Assembly (NCBI RefSeq): GCF_028009165.1
Contig: NW_026611618.1
Location: 1,612,001 to 1,676,000 of the forward strand
Direction: 5' to 3'
DNA: 64,000 nt
DNA from: Akanthomyces muscarius
Taxonomy: Eukaryota > Ascomycota > Sordariomycetes > Hypocreales > Cordycipitaceae
In this document: positions 34,756 through 45,656 of the stretch, piece by piece
How positions within the stretch are numbered: the stretch's first letter is position 1
Layout of the letters: each line of letters begins with the position of its first letter
The notes under the pieces: generated by a model
The model's input: only the letters and a program-made list of their open reading frames with translations
Databases searched by the model: none
Told to the model about the DNA's origin: nothing
Program-made: the position numbers and the translations under genes

Positions 34756-36962
34756 ATGGCCTCGGAGCTGCATCAAAGACAGAGCCATGCCAGACGCCAG
34801 GCCGATATAGACTCGGACAGCGAAGACAGAGAGGATGAGAAAGTTTTGGTAAATACGCGCCCGTTTACGTTCCGCGCCAGCCGCAGAACGCCAAGAGACT
34901 AATCGATCGTGCCCAGGAACAACTAGGATACACACCGGTACGCCAAGACAATTTCGGCAACAACAAAAAACCGGCCGCAATCGTTATCAGGTGAAGGAGA
35001 ATATATACTAAACATAAGCACAGGTATTGCATCGATCGCTGAATGCCTTTCAGAACTTTGCGACAAGCTTTGGTATGTACTTCCTCCCCTGCTCTGTAGG
35101 TTTGTTAGTGAACGACTTTCCGGATCCTGACTTTGGATATAAGCTGCTCTGTATTTTATTGGCGGCGTTCGCGTCACGTTTTCCACTGGCATTGCCGCCG
35201 GGGGTAACCTGGCTTACTGGTACGCGACTTGCAAGAGCGTGATGCGCTAGGCAAGCAACGTACTAATACAGAACAAAGGACGAGTTTCATCGTGACGTGC
35301 GTCTTCACATTCATCACCGCGGCTGTCATTGCTGAGATATGCTCGTCCCTCCCCCTTGCTGGGTCCATCTACCTCTGGGCTGCTGAAGCCGCTGGTCCTC
35401 GATATGGGCGTCTGTTTGGCTATGTCGTCGCGTGGTGGAGTACAATGGCATGGACTACGTTTTGCGCAAGTAAGTAAAAGCGAATCGCAATTGTCGGCAT
35501 AAGCATTTCTGTGCTAGGTCTGACACAAAGGTCCCAGGTAATACCCAGGCTGCTGTCAATTATATGCTATCGGTAGGTTTTCGCCATCGCGACTGACTGA
35601 GTTACATCTCCCAAACTCACACTCACAAGGAAATCACGGTATTTGAACTCGACTTTCCATCGGACAGCTCTAGTATAAAGTTTCGCGCAGTGCAGTGGAT
35701 TGCCACCGAGTTTATGCTGGCATTTGCTGCCATCTGGAATCTGCTGCCTCGTCAGTCGACTCTCCATCACCTCGTGATACAACACGCGCTGACAGCGATA
35801 CAGCGAAATACTTTAGGTGGATATTCTATCTATCCACAGGGTCTGTTCTGCTCGACTTTGTCCTGAACTTGGTCTGGTTACCCATCGCAACCAGCAAGAC
35901 ATACGGGTTCCGCTCGGCACACGATGCATTCATGACCACGTACAACGGCACGGGGGCTCCCGCGGGCTGGAACTGGTGCCTGTCATATCTCGCTACAGCA
36001 GGTATCCTGATTGGGTTTGATGCTTCTGGTCATGTCGCCGAGGAGACAAAGAACGCCAGCCTGTCCGCGGCAAGAGGCATCTTCTGGAGCACCGTTGCCA
36101 GTGGTCTAGGTGGATTTGTAGTGGTCATTCTCTTCTTGTTCTGCGTTGTGAGTCCACATTGAATATCCTCACATCATGACCTGTGCTGTTTACTGACGAA
36201 ATCTGCAGCCGGACGCCAACACCCTCTTCTCGTTTGGCGGCGCTCAGCCGTTCGTGCCCCTATACGCTGCTATTCTGGGCGATGGCGGACATATCTTCAT
36301 GAACATCATCTGCATCATTGCATTGTGGTTTGTAAGTCTCGCCAGATTCCGCCAAGTTCGTCGCCGATCTGTAACTAACCGACCCTTGATAGAACACGGC
36401 GATTGCAGTTCTCGCTGCGTCGCGTTTGGTGTTTGCTGTTGCGAGGGACGGTGTCCTGCCCTTCTCACCATGGGTGTCCAAGATGGTCAACGGCCAGCCC
36501 CGCAATGCTGTCCTCGTTGTCTGGGGAATCGCAGCAATCGTTACCTGCACAATCTTGCCGTCAGCTGTCGCATTCACCTCACTGGTCTCGGCTTCCGGAG
36601 TGCCTTCCGCGGCTGCATATGGGCTGATTTGCTTGGGTCGCCTTTTCCTGACGCCGAAAAGGTTTCCCAAGCCCGCATGGAGCCTCGGCCGCCTGAGTAA
36701 GCCATTCCAGGCCATTTCCGTGCTGTGGAACGGATGGGTCGTCGCCGTTTTGTACTCGCCGTATGTGTTCCCCGTCACGGCCGACACGCTCAACTACGCC
36801 CCAGTGATCATGGCCATTGTTACCATCTTCGCACTTTTGTCGTGGTGGTTTATCCCGCCTGAGAGGTGGCTTCCAAGCAAGCGGATTCAAGAGACGCTTG
36901 ATGGAGGAGAAGGGAGCAATGAAGGCATTGGGTCGCCACAGCATAGAAATATTGTAGAGTAA
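34756..36962 (+). CDS. Amino acid / GABA-choline type permease (APC superfamily)
   Basis: Ten exons: 34756-34848, 34917-34937, 35024-35072, 35144-35219, 35279-35469, 35538-35572, 35630-35750, 35804-36147, 36209-36331 and 36393-36962, giving 540 aa. Exon 2 is a 21-nt microexon (EQLGYTP). All joins are phase-consistent. After a short hydrophilic N-terminus come FQNFATSFGAALYFIGGVR, the TGIAAGGNLAYW helix and the AEICSSLPLAGSIYLWAAEA signature. FGYVVAWWSTMAWTTFCAS, the DASGHVAEETKNAS loop and RLVFAVARDGVLPFSPWVSK follow, all typical of the fungal Uga4/Hnm1-like permeases with 12 membrane helices. It should import an amino acid, GABA or choline at the plasma membrane; the substrate cannot be read from the sequence. 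The acceptor of exon 5 (AAAG|G at 35279) is chosen because it alone restores W-T-S at the junction. Confidence 0.93.
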
Positions 36963-37780
36963 TTGAGGGGAGAAATAAAATGTGGCATCTGAGCCTCTTA
37001 CCTTAAAGCTGTATTTAGCCCCTGTAAAATGCTCTGACAAAACGAGCATATCGGATCATTTTAATGGTATTAGTTTCGCGCGGTCAGTCGTTATGTCAAG
37101 TGCAATAATACCAGCGGAGGCCTAGTTAATACTGATTTCCAGTGTTTTTGGGTGAAAATCGCTTTTTTTTTTTCAGGTTGAAAAGCACTTTCCTGATGCC
37201 TTTTGCCTTGCTTCTGAATAATCAGCGACATTGGAATTTGCGCGTAAGTTGCTGGTACAGCAACAGCTGTTTGTCACTAACGGCATCACATTTGCAGCTT
37301 CGTTTTTGAACGCAGACGCCGCAGACCCCTGGCCACCTAAATTCTGTCTCCTTTGATCAGAACAATTTAGTTTACGGACATTATAGTGATTTCGCCAGCA
37401 TAAATCGCAAATACACATGTCCAAAAGCTGACATTCGTAGTAGAATGAGGTATAGGGTAGGTACCTGATAAGTGCCATCGCACCGCATTTTTGGCATCTC
37501 GTTCCCGTCCGTCATTCACGTTATCGAGGCCGCGAAGGAATGCGACAAGAGATACACAAAAAAGATATACCATCTCTTCTTGCCCAGCCGGAGGATCAAG
37601 TGTCAAATGCAAACGTCGCGCATCCTCCAAGCCGATTCACGATCACGTGACGTTTCATGTGACCTGGAACCGGAATTTCCCGCTAGCCGAATCTGTTCGG
37701 TCTGCTTTGGCAAAGATTCATGCCACGACCTCATTGAGCTCACCTCATCCCCTCGATCCCAATCAATCCGCCAGCCCGTC
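36963..37780. other. Intergenic
   Basis: 3' flank of the permease gene and promoter/leader of the ATP synthase delta gene. Nothing else is recognised. Confidence 0.5.
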
Positions 37781-38695
37781 ATGAACTCCCTCCGCATTGC
37801 CCGCGCGGCCATCCGTGCTCGCCCCGTTGCCATGCGCATGGCTGCCCAGCGCAGAGGCTACGCCGAGGCCATTCCCGACAAGGTGCGACTGCTCCTCTTC
37901 CATTCCCCTGTGCTTATTACGCAAGGCTAACTGTCGCAAAAAGATCAAGCTGAGCCTGTCTCTGCCTCACCAGGTATGACCAATCCCTCGAATTGCTTCC
38001 GAGGCATACTCCGAAACGACCGATCCGTGTTTCGCGACTCAATTGCTCGCGCCGAACCCGTTTTCCCCGGTCGCCTCGGAGCGCCGTCGCCGTGCGAGAA
38101 TTTATAGCAACGCATGCTAATTACCTCAACCAGACCATCTTCAAGTCGCAAAACGTCGTCCAGGTCAACATTCCCGCCGAGTCTGGTGACATGGGTGTCC
38201 TCGCCAACCACGTTCCCTCCATTGAGCAGCTCAAGCCCGGTGTCGTCGAGGTCATTGAGGAGAGCGGCAGCACCAAGTCCTTCTTCCGTACGTCTACCTT
38301 TCCGCGAAATCGGCGAATTGTTTTGAAGACATGACGAATTATTCGAGCCAACGAGGAACACTATTCGACAGCATGGAATTGCTAACCCCAATTAGTTTCC
38401 GGTGGATTCGCTACTGTCCAACCCGACTCTGCCCTTAGCATCAACGCCCCCGAGGCTTACGCCATCGAGGACTTCAGCGCTGAGGCTATCCGCAGCCAGG
38501 TTGCTGAGGCCCAGAAGATTGCCAGCGGTAACGGTAGTGAGCAGGATATTGCCGAGGCCAAAATCGAGCTCGAGGTACGTATCATCAGGAACTCTCGTGC
38601 TATTTGGAGCTCGTAAAGTGCATAGTATATACGCGGAACCTAGGCTAACACAATAATTGCAGGTTCTCGAGACCCTCCAGGCCCATGTGAAATAG
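37781..38695 (+). CDS. ATP16: Mitochondrial ATP synthase F1 delta subunit
   Basis: Exons are 37781-37882, 37944-37973, 38134-38287, 38396-38574 and 38663-38695, giving 165 aa. The first exon encodes an Arg-rich presequence (RIARAAIRARPVAMRMAAQRRGYAEA) typical of matrix import, with a plausible cleavage before YAEA. The second exon is 30 nt (IKLSLSLPHQ). The mature part has the delta/epsilon fold signatures VVQVNIPAESGDMGVLANHVPS, the EQLKPGVVEVIE strand pair and SGGFATVQPDSALSINAPEA, followed by the C-terminal helical hairpin. This central-stalk subunit couples the c-ring to the F1 catalytic head. Length and exon phases are regular. Confidence 0.97.
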
Positions 38696-39023
38696 ACAAC
38701 TGGTTGCATTGGCGGACGCCCATTTGTACATCATATTCCAACGCATTAGCGCATTGCCAGACAATTTATACTTGTCGCGGTGCTATTCAATGTCAACTTT
38801 AATTCCCTTTGTTCCTTACTCTTGCTTATTTGCTAGTGATTGTTTTTGCTTCTGGTTGTTACTGCTATGCTGCGTTGCTCCTACTTTTCCACCACCCGCC
38901 TCCTTCCTGTTGGCCAACCACGCGCCTCGTAATCGTTGGATCCAAGCAGTGTATTTTGCTAACGCATAGTTGCTTTCGATCTCAACGTCAGCGCGCACAA
39001 CAGTCATTATTACGTGCGCAAAC
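38696..39023. other. Intergenic
   Basis: Short spacer between tandem plus-strand genes with no recognisable feature. Confidence 0.5.
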
Positions 39024-41033
39024 ATGAATAGCTCGGAGTCGCCAAGTGTGCGTCAACAAACGACACCAGCAAGAACAGCAGGAAGCCAACGGGCCGACAT
39101 TGGAAGACGGCGGCCTACTATCCCGAGCGGAATTGTCACCACGAGACTAGGGCAGCTAAAGACACTCACAGACGACAATGGCAGCATCATCCGGTACAGT
39201 TATGGCCAGAATTCACGGCAGGGCTCGGCCAAGGACGGCTTTGTGATACCTGCATCGCGAAGCACAGTATTCCTACATGCCACTCCACCTCGGTCCCAGG
39301 ACAAAAGGGACAGTTCGCCAGGTGATGATCGGTTACTATTGAGGAAGCGGACTAGCCACTTCAAACCTATTATCGGTCCGAGAATATCCAAGAGTTACGA
39401 TGTGTTAAGTAGTCGCGGTACAGCAACGACAACCGAAACTCTCACGCAACCTCTCCACGAGACGACACCTGAATCCATGCTCCACAATGCAGAAGCAATG
39501 CAACCAACGACCACTGATATGTATGCAAACTATTGGGTCAACGGCGACGGCATCCGAGATGAGTCCTCTGGAGCTCATGTCTGCCATTCTTGCGGCGAAT
39601 GGATCACGTTCCAAGAGCCATGCGCCTCGTGTGGCCATGCATTCTGCTCCAGATGTACTGCTGATATAGAAGAGGACTCGGACACTTCGCAGGTACCGAC
39701 TGTGAATTCCGAAGCGCCAAGCTCCTCAACTGCTCCGCAGCAGCCCAGTGATCAATCTCATGACAGGCAAAACAACTACGACGCTGAGAACTATCCATGG
39801 AGCAACGAGAGTCCCGACCACACGACTTCAATGTCCTCGAGCTCTCGATCTGCTCGAGCAAAAACTCTCCCCGATATGTCTGTAAACCAGCCTGCGCGTC
39901 ATTGCATCTGCTGCATTGCGCGACAGCCCATCACAAGACGGCAAACAGTAGCGGCTATGCCAGGTGCTAACACGCAAATTTATTCATCATCGTACAGTGG
40001 AAGCTCGACAGCGACGCACGCTACCACCGTATCCCACCTCAGACTGCCAGAAAATCCGATAGCAGAGGAGGACTTGCGGCCTGCAGCTCTTCAGCCACGA
40101 CGAAGCGAAGAAGCGAAAAGCGCGATTCCGCTGAAGACGGGGTCTTCTGACCCATATGCAGGACGTCGTCTTTTGCGACCGCACCCCCACGAGCCATCAC
40201 CCGAAGTCGAAACTTGGCCCAAACTCCGTCAAGTTCCGGAACCCTCGATACAAAAGCCAAACGCAGGAAGCGAGACAAGACCATGGGGAAGGGATACACT
40301 GAGAAAGGTGTCAAAACCGGCTACAGGGGAGCCTGAGATTTACGAAAAGCCCGCAACGAAACCAGAATGGGTTGCCAATCTCAAGAAAGTCAGAAGACAG
40401 AGCACTATGCCAATCTCTCCCCGAGAAGAGCGATGGCAGCCACAGACACCGAGCTCACCACTGAATAATTCAAAACAGGAACGTGTCTACTGTGATGGGA
40501 ATAGATCCATATCAGCGCGACCGAGCGAGAGACCGTCTATTTATGATGAGCCACTTCCACAGTGTGAACATAATCGAACTGTGCCGAAAAGCCCCAGTCT
40601 AGCCTCGCGGACATCTCGGGACAGTCTGAAGCAGGCGGACAGCTCATCGAACATAAACAGTCAAGTTTCTGAAAATGTGTATGCGGAGGGAATGGAACCG
40701 CGACGACAACCAGATGCAGCAGCCTCGAACAGGCCTAGAGCTAGGACAATGCCTCCCAGAGATGTTAGGCTTCCAAGTATAATGAAGGTACCAGGCAGAG
40801 CAAAGCCCCGTGATCAACACTCCTGTCATTGGAGAGACAGGTTTATGGATTTGAGTGCTGAAGTCGACCAGCTGCGTTCTGAACTGGACTCCTGCGAACC
40901 TGGCGAGATGAATTCCGCTCGTATGGAGCGAGAACATGAATGTGACGATGCTGGAATAGATGGGATAACAGTAGTTATTCATTTGAAGGGCCGCGACGAT
41001 TTGGTGATCAATACGGACTTGCGAACTACTTGA
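39024..41033 (+). CDS. Orphan fungal protein with a small Cys-rich (zinc-ribbon or RING-like) motif
   Basis: Intronless, 669 aa. The first in-frame ATG begins MNSSESPSVRQQ; an earlier TTG extends the frame but is not a credible start. Most of it is disordered, Ser/Thr/Pro/Arg-rich. Residues ~186-212 carry CHSCGEWITFQEPCASCGHAFCSRC, with CxxC-x9-CxxC-x4-CxxC spacing plus a His. This resembles a zinc ribbon or degenerate RING. A second short Cys pair, CICCIARQP, lies near residue 293. The C-terminal end has a short coiled-coil-like helix (DLSAEVDQLRSELDS) and closes with a hydrophobic strand (GITVVIHLKGRDDLVINTDL). Function is unknown; the arrangement would fit an adaptor or ubiquitin-pathway protein, which is only a guess. 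Confidence 0.82.
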   Translation: MNSSESPSVRQQTTPARTAGSQRADIGRRRPTIPSGIVTTRLGQLKTLTDDNGSIIRYSYGQNSRQGSAKDGFVIPASRSTVFLHATPPRSQDKRDSSPGDDRLLLRKRTSHFKPIIGPRISKSYDVLSSRGTATTTETLTQPLHETTPESMLHNAEAMQPTTTDMYANYWVNGDGIRDESSGAHVCHSCGEWITFQEPCASCGHAFCSRCTADIEEDSDTSQVPTVNSEAPSSSTAPQQPSDQSHDRQNNYDAENYPWSNESPDHTTSMSSSSRSARAKTLPDMSVNQPARHCICCIARQPITRRQTVAAMPGANTQIYSSSYSGSSTATHATTVSHLRLPENPIAEEDLRPAALQPRRSEEAKSAIPLKTGSSDPYAGRRLLRPHPHEPSPEVETWPKLRQVPEPSIQKPNAGSETRPWGRDTLRKVSKPATGEPEIYEKPATKPEWVANLKKVRRQSTMPISPREERWQPQTPSSPLNNSKQERVYCDGNRSISARPSERPSIYDEPLPQCEHNRTVPKSPSLASRTSRDSLKQADSSSNINSQVSENVYAEGMEPRRQPDAAASNRPRARTMPPRDVRLPSIMKVPGRAKPRDQHSCHWRDRFMDLSAEVDQLRSELDSCEPGEMNSARMEREHECDDAGIDGITVVIHLKGRDDLVINTDLRTT

Positions 41034-42027
41034 ACGGCTGGAACTCCAGCCTATGGCACAGTCCGTATACGTCGAAGCAACCAAGGCTGCCAAAAAGCAT
41101 ACCACAAGATAGAAACTAGAAAGCAATTTAAAGAGTATTCGCTTTGACAGGGAGCCAAAAATAGTGCTCAGAAGCAAAAAATCTAGATCCCGCCCGGGCT
41201 CGAACCGGGGACCTTCTCGGTGTTAACGAGGTGCCATAACCAACTAGACCACGCGATCTGATAACTCGAATTCTTATTCGATGAAACCGGGGGGACGATA
41301 TTGAGTTCAAGAACGTTGTGATGCTAATTATGGATACGCAACGGTGCATCAGAGATGTCACTAGTTTTGCGCTTCAGTTGATATCGATCGCTGACCTTGT
41401 TTGGGTAGTTTCCAAGCTGAATTGCTTTTTTTCCACTGCACATTCCTTGATCTAGGCATAGACTGTAGCGCAGAATACGGGGGAAGGGGGTATCATATCA
41501 TGGCCTAATTCTGCGGTTTTTGTCGAGACATTTGATGCAGCCACGATTTGTTCCCCCCTGACTCGTCTTTGACTCGTCTCTTTCCACGCGAAAAGTGTGC
41601 AGATGAGACAAGGAATAAGCAAAAAAGGAAAGAACGAGAAAAAAGAGTGCAACGGCTCGAATGGTCCGCAGAGAGAACCTCTCCCTCGGAGAACGAAACA
41701 GGCCGAAGGTGAAGGAGAAAGGTCTCAGTACGGTGAGATGAGACACGCAGTTGGCCAGGGTAGGTAGGGTGACACGCCCGCTACTTCTCTTATCAGTTAT
41801 GCCGACTTTGCCCATACACCCATACACGAGGGCAAGTTTTGTTGGGGAAAACCAGCAAGGGATGGCGAGCTGTGTCTTTTACATACGGGCGCACGAGCCA
41901 AACAAAGTAAACGAAACGTTCTAATTTGCAAAAAGAGAAACACGCTTGATGCAAGTGACAAGTGACAACCGTGTATGGTGTTAAATACTTGACAATGTAC
42001 ATTAAACAGACACCTTTTTGGGTCCCT
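41034..42027. other. Intergenic containing one tRNA gene
   Basis: Apart from tRNA-Val at 41185-41258 there is no gene I can support. The minus-strand frames at 41452-41827 have no family-like content. Confidence 0.5.
41185..41258 (-). tRNA. tRNA-Val (anticodon AAC)
   Basis: The 74-nt cloverleaf reads on the minus strand. The acceptor is GATCGCG paired with CGGGATC, the D-arm contains GGTCTAGTTGGTTATGGC, and the anticodon loop is TTAACAC giving AAC. The T-arm is CCCGG-TTCGAGC-CCGGG with its five-pair stem perfect, and the discriminator is T. The G/G at acceptor position 5 and the C/A at the top of the anticodon stem do not pair. No intron is present. The body is close to yeast tRNA-Val(AAC). 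Confidence 0.88.
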
Positions 42028-43098
42028 TTACATTTTAAACTTGAAGAGATCCATGCCCCGGACGCCGACATGCACCCTGAAGATGGCGCCTCCCAGCCTT
42101 TTGCTCTCGGCGTCGGCGTCATGCCCGTCGTCGGCCGCCGTCGTGACGAAGAGGTCCTCGCCGACAAACTGCACGCACGTCGCGTTGCGCGTCGGGATGC
42201 GGACGCGGCCCAGCACCGCGCCCGAGCGCCCGTCGATGCGCAGCACCATGCCCTCGCCGTAAAAGGCCTGCCAGACGTGGCCCTCGGCGTCGACGCGCAG
42301 CCCGTCGGGCTCCGCGGGGCCGGACGTATGGCGGTAGTGCACGCGACGCCTGCTCATGTCGCCGCCGCCGCCGCCGCCGGGCGCGGGGTCGTAGTCGAGG
42401 GCAAAGAGCTCGCGCGTCGGCGAGTGCGTAAAGTACATGGTGCGCAGGTCGGGCGACCAGCCCATGCCGTTGGGGATGGTGAGGCCCGGGATGAGCTCCC
42501 GGGCCGAGTCTGCCGTGAAGAGAAACAAGCCGCCTTTTCGCCCGCCCCCCATGTAATCTCAATATTAGCGCTACGTAAAAGGGAGAGGAGAGGATCAAAA
42601 AGAAAGATTGATGTAATTGAGTAACCAGGGACTTGAGAGGCACACACCTTCCGGCTGAAAAGGACCCTGGCCAAAATCCGTCATGCTTCCCAGCAGGAAC
42701 CGCCCCAAGGGATCCGCGTAGCCGTCGTTGGAGCGCAGACGCTCGTTGCTCGGCTCGTGAAACGGCACCAGCAGCTCGTACTTGCCCTGCCCGCCCTTGA
42801 CGTCCAGCGTCGCCAGGCCGTGCTTGACGCCGACGAGGATGCGCTCCCGGGGGTCCACGCCGTCAATGTCGGCCGTGACGGTCGGGCACACGTCGAGCTG
42901 CACGACCTCGGGCCCCGCGGCGGCTGCGTCGCGATTCTCGGCCGCGACAACGTCGCGAAAGTAGAGAATCTGCTTCTTCTTAATGTCCACGAGACGCAGC
43001 GAGTCCGTCTCGGCCTCGTAAAACGGACCTTCGCCGAGGGCGCAGTGCGGCTCCGCCCACGGCCTGGTGACGGTCCATTCCTGGATTGCGGCGCCCAT
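42028..43098 (-). CDS. SMP-30 / gluconolactonase / regucalcin-like beta-propeller hydrolase
   Basis: Exons are 43098-42648 and 42557-42028 (90-nt intron, donor GTGTGT, acceptor after TTGAG), giving 326 aa, the family length. The start is MGAAIQEWTVTRPW. Metal-site residues of the propeller can be placed: Glu in ALGEGPFY, Asn in RSNDGYADPLGRF, Asn in IPNGMGWSPD and Asp in GPAEPDGLRVDAEG. Family members are divalent-metal lactonases (gluconolactonase, sugar-acid lactonase) in the cytosol. The exact substrate is unknown. The GGGGGG stretch after YDPAP is a loop insertion encoded by a GCC/CGG-rich run. Confidence 0.93.
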
Positions 43099-43460
43099 TA
43101 CTCGAAGGACGGGCTGAAGAGGGTCAGTTGAATTTTTTTTTTTGATATCTTTGAGGTGAAGAGGGAAAGGAAAAGGGAAACAGAAACGGGAGGATGCTGG
43201 AAATTGAGCAGTGAGATGGCAAAGGAAGCTCCGCCGTGACGGAGGGGCAATTCTGCGGGTGGTGCGGGGGCAGCTCCGTGCCGTAATGCCGTTTATTACG
43301 GATCCCGGGCCGATCACCGCGCACAACGCCATCAAGGCGGCCAGAGTCCCAACAGATGGCATCGTGTCTAGTAAAGATGTGATTGGGAATTATTCATTGA
43401 GCTAGTCGTCGTAGTAAATGCACGTGCGCCTCGTGTTGCCACTGCAAAACCTCTGGCCCG
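43099..43460. other. Intergenic
   Basis: Promoter/leader of the SMP-30-like gene, reaching to the left end of the piggyBac element. No gene seen. Confidence 0.5.
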
Positions 43461-43494
43461 TATCCCTTTGACTGCGGTAAAGGAGCAAGCAGGT
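43461..43494 (+). repeat. Left 34-bp terminal inverted repeat of piggyBac element
   Basis: Identical, base for base, to the reverse complement of 45623-45656. Confidence 0.96.
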
Positions 43495-43599
43495 CACGGG
43501 ACCCACATCGCCTTGACTTAGCGCAGATACAACGCGGTACTTCAGCTGTAACGCGACTGTCATAACAAATGAATTATATAGCATTCTAGTACATATTTA

Positions 43600-45568
43600 T
43601 TTAAGAAAAAAGTTATAGACGAATTAATTAACAGCAACGTATTATTATCCTGTGATTTTGAGTTTTTTGCCCGTCTTGACGAGGCTGCACAGGCTGTGGA
43701 AGCCTTAGCTACTTACAACGCTTCTACAGGGCACGATACACCAGCAGAGCCACCAGCGGAGCCACCAGAAGAGCCACCAGAAGAGCCACCAGCGCGCCTA
43801 TCGTCGCTATCATCACCTTCCAACAACACCAAATTCAAGCCTTTTAAAGTGCCTACAGAGATGCCAGTCGTACAGGACCTTCCGCAGACGCCCTTGTCAC
43901 TTTTCCAGCTTTTTATACCCGAATCGATAGTCGGAACCTAGGTCAAATACACAAACAAACGCGAGTCTTTCTTGCCTGTTAGGCTGAAGGGAAGGTTCTC
44001 TCGCACCCTCAAATGGACACCAACGACAGTAGCAGAAGTCTATCTCTTCCTTACAATTATTATTTATATAGGAATTCATAGGGAATCTCGAATTCTAGAC
44101 TATTAGAAGACTTCGTCTATGGTAGGAACGCGTCCACAGCATCCTATTATCCGGTATATGACTTATAACCGCTTCTATATCCTCTATCGCCGTATTACTC
44201 TCTATGACGTCGAAAATAATCCTCGAACCACGGTTCCTACACCTTTCCACCAAGTTAATACCTAGTCAGACAAGGTCTAACGGGCTTCAAATTCACTGCT
44301 TTGTCCTGGGACCTATGTGGCTGTTAACGAGTGTATGATCGGCTTCACTAGAAGGTCTCTACAGAAGGTCACAATACCGACAAAGCCAACGCCTACAGGC
44401 TTCAAAATATAGGTTATTACTTAGCGAGGGTATTTCTTACACTAGCTATAACATATTCCCGGCCAAAGTTATGATATTTCTGGTAATATGAGCCCCCGAA
44501 CAACCAGGAAGCGGAAGCGCGATAGTAACGATAAGGACCTTCAATACCTCACACCGACACAGTCTGTCGTGGTTGCCTTAGTAAATAAGCTGCCAGCGAA
44601 GACATACTATGTCTTTATGGATAATCTCTTCACTTCTCCGCCTCTATTCGCAACTCTCCGTCAACAAGGCATCGCTGCAACTGGTACCTGCCGCGCTAAA
44701 GCTAGTATCTTCGAGCCCTTCATCTAGGCTAAGAAAGACGATATACGCCACGTTAAGCTATGGCAGTATAATGAAATTCGGTCACAGCTAGCAGAGGGTG
44801 GTCAGGTGAGAGGTCCTATCAACAAGCTGCCTAATAAATCGCTAGCTAACCTGTTCTTCCTGCCTCTAGGTCAACCAAATCGCCTGGAAAGATAACACTC
44901 TCGTCCTCATGCTTACAACTGTATACACTAAAGAGGAATTCGAACAGCGCCTACGGCGCCGGCCGACATCAATAACAGGAAGGTCACGGCCTGTTAGGCT
45001 TGTTTTTAGTGACAAGCCTATAAAGGCCCTCGACGTGCCGTCCATCGCCGCCCAATATAACGATCAAATAGGCGCTGTAGATATTAGTGACCAGCTTAGG
45101 GCCTCTGAAGGCTTTAGTCACAGGGTTTATAAGGGAAATTGGCGGGTGATCGCGTGGAAATTCCTGCTCGAGACCTCACTAGTTAACAGCTTCTTACTTC
45201 AGCGATTCAAAGAGCCTGCCTGGGGCTGTATCCAGCGGCAGGTTGACTAGCGGCAGCGCCTAGTTGACGAGCTTCTTAAAGCCTACGCAGGTGACGGCGC
45301 CAGCCGTCAAAGGTTTCGCGCCGGCGACACATTTACGCCCAAATTACAGCATAATCATGTCGACCGGAAGAAATCCTCAAAGTGCCTCGCTTGTCAGGGC
45401 TTTAGGGCTGGAGAGATTCGCTCCCGAAGCCACAGGAAGCCTCTTCAGGCTCGCAATCCTAACACGCGCACACCAGCAAAAACACGGCGTGGCTGTAATG
45501 TATGTGATGTAGCTATTTGTACCTCTGCGAACTGCTGGTACTTCTATCATAGCCTAGTTCCCACATAA
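43600..45568 (+). pseudogene. piggyBac transposase (DDE_Tnp_1_7) pseudogene
   Basis: One frame can be followed from about 43600 to a final TAA at 45568. It contains an intact spliceosomal intron at 44806-44869 (GTGAGA...GCTAAC...CTCTAG) and no frameshift. Family landmarks in order are SLFQLFIPESI, a KWTPTTVAEVYLFLTI block, VAVNECMIGFTRRS, YYVFMDNLFTS, DISDQLRAS and a Cys-rich C-terminal zinc-binding tail (CLACQ...CNVCDVAICTSANC). Ten internal stops lie in this frame: TAG at 43939, 44104, 44263, 44410, 44422, 44443, 44725 and 45248, and TAA at 44278 and 44449. There is no TGA. Several fall where Trp is expected. The first catalytic Asp of the DDD set appears as Asn (NECM, near 44325), so the enzyme is dead. 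Confidence 0.92.
43739..43796 (+). repeat. 12-bp minisatellite in the transposase N-terminal region
   Basis: Tandem units of the type GAGCCACCAGMR encode EPPA/EPPE repeats, with about four copies and few differences between units. Confidence 0.85.
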
Positions 45569-45622
45569 TATTAAGTACCTTCAGATCCACTATTGTCTCA
45601 TTGGCTAACAACCCTGCAAGTT

Positions 45623-45656
45623 ACCTGCTTGCTCCTTTACCGCAGTCAAAGGGATA
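45623..45656 (-). repeat. Right 34-bp terminal inverted repeat of piggyBac element
   Basis: Exact reverse complement of 43461-43494. Confidence 0.96.

Larger units (their letters stand above)
43461..45656. mobile_element. piggyBac-type DNA transposon, inactivated (2196 bp)
   Basis: The element is bounded by perfect 34-bp inverted repeats at 43461-43494 and 45623-45656 (outer end TATCCCTTTGACTGCGG). Inside is one transposase reading frame of piggyBac type broken by stops (see the pseudogene). The canonical TTAA target duplication is not visible; both ends instead show TA next to TCCC/GGGA. Perfect end repeats with a heavily mutated coding region suggest that the coding part was mutated selectively or recently. 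Confidence 0.93.

Noticed and set aside
43461..45568. Recoding of TAG as Trp in the transposons
   Set aside because: Host genes in the same window end in TAG (SEC63, ATP16), and CpA-to-TpA mutation explains the pattern more simply.
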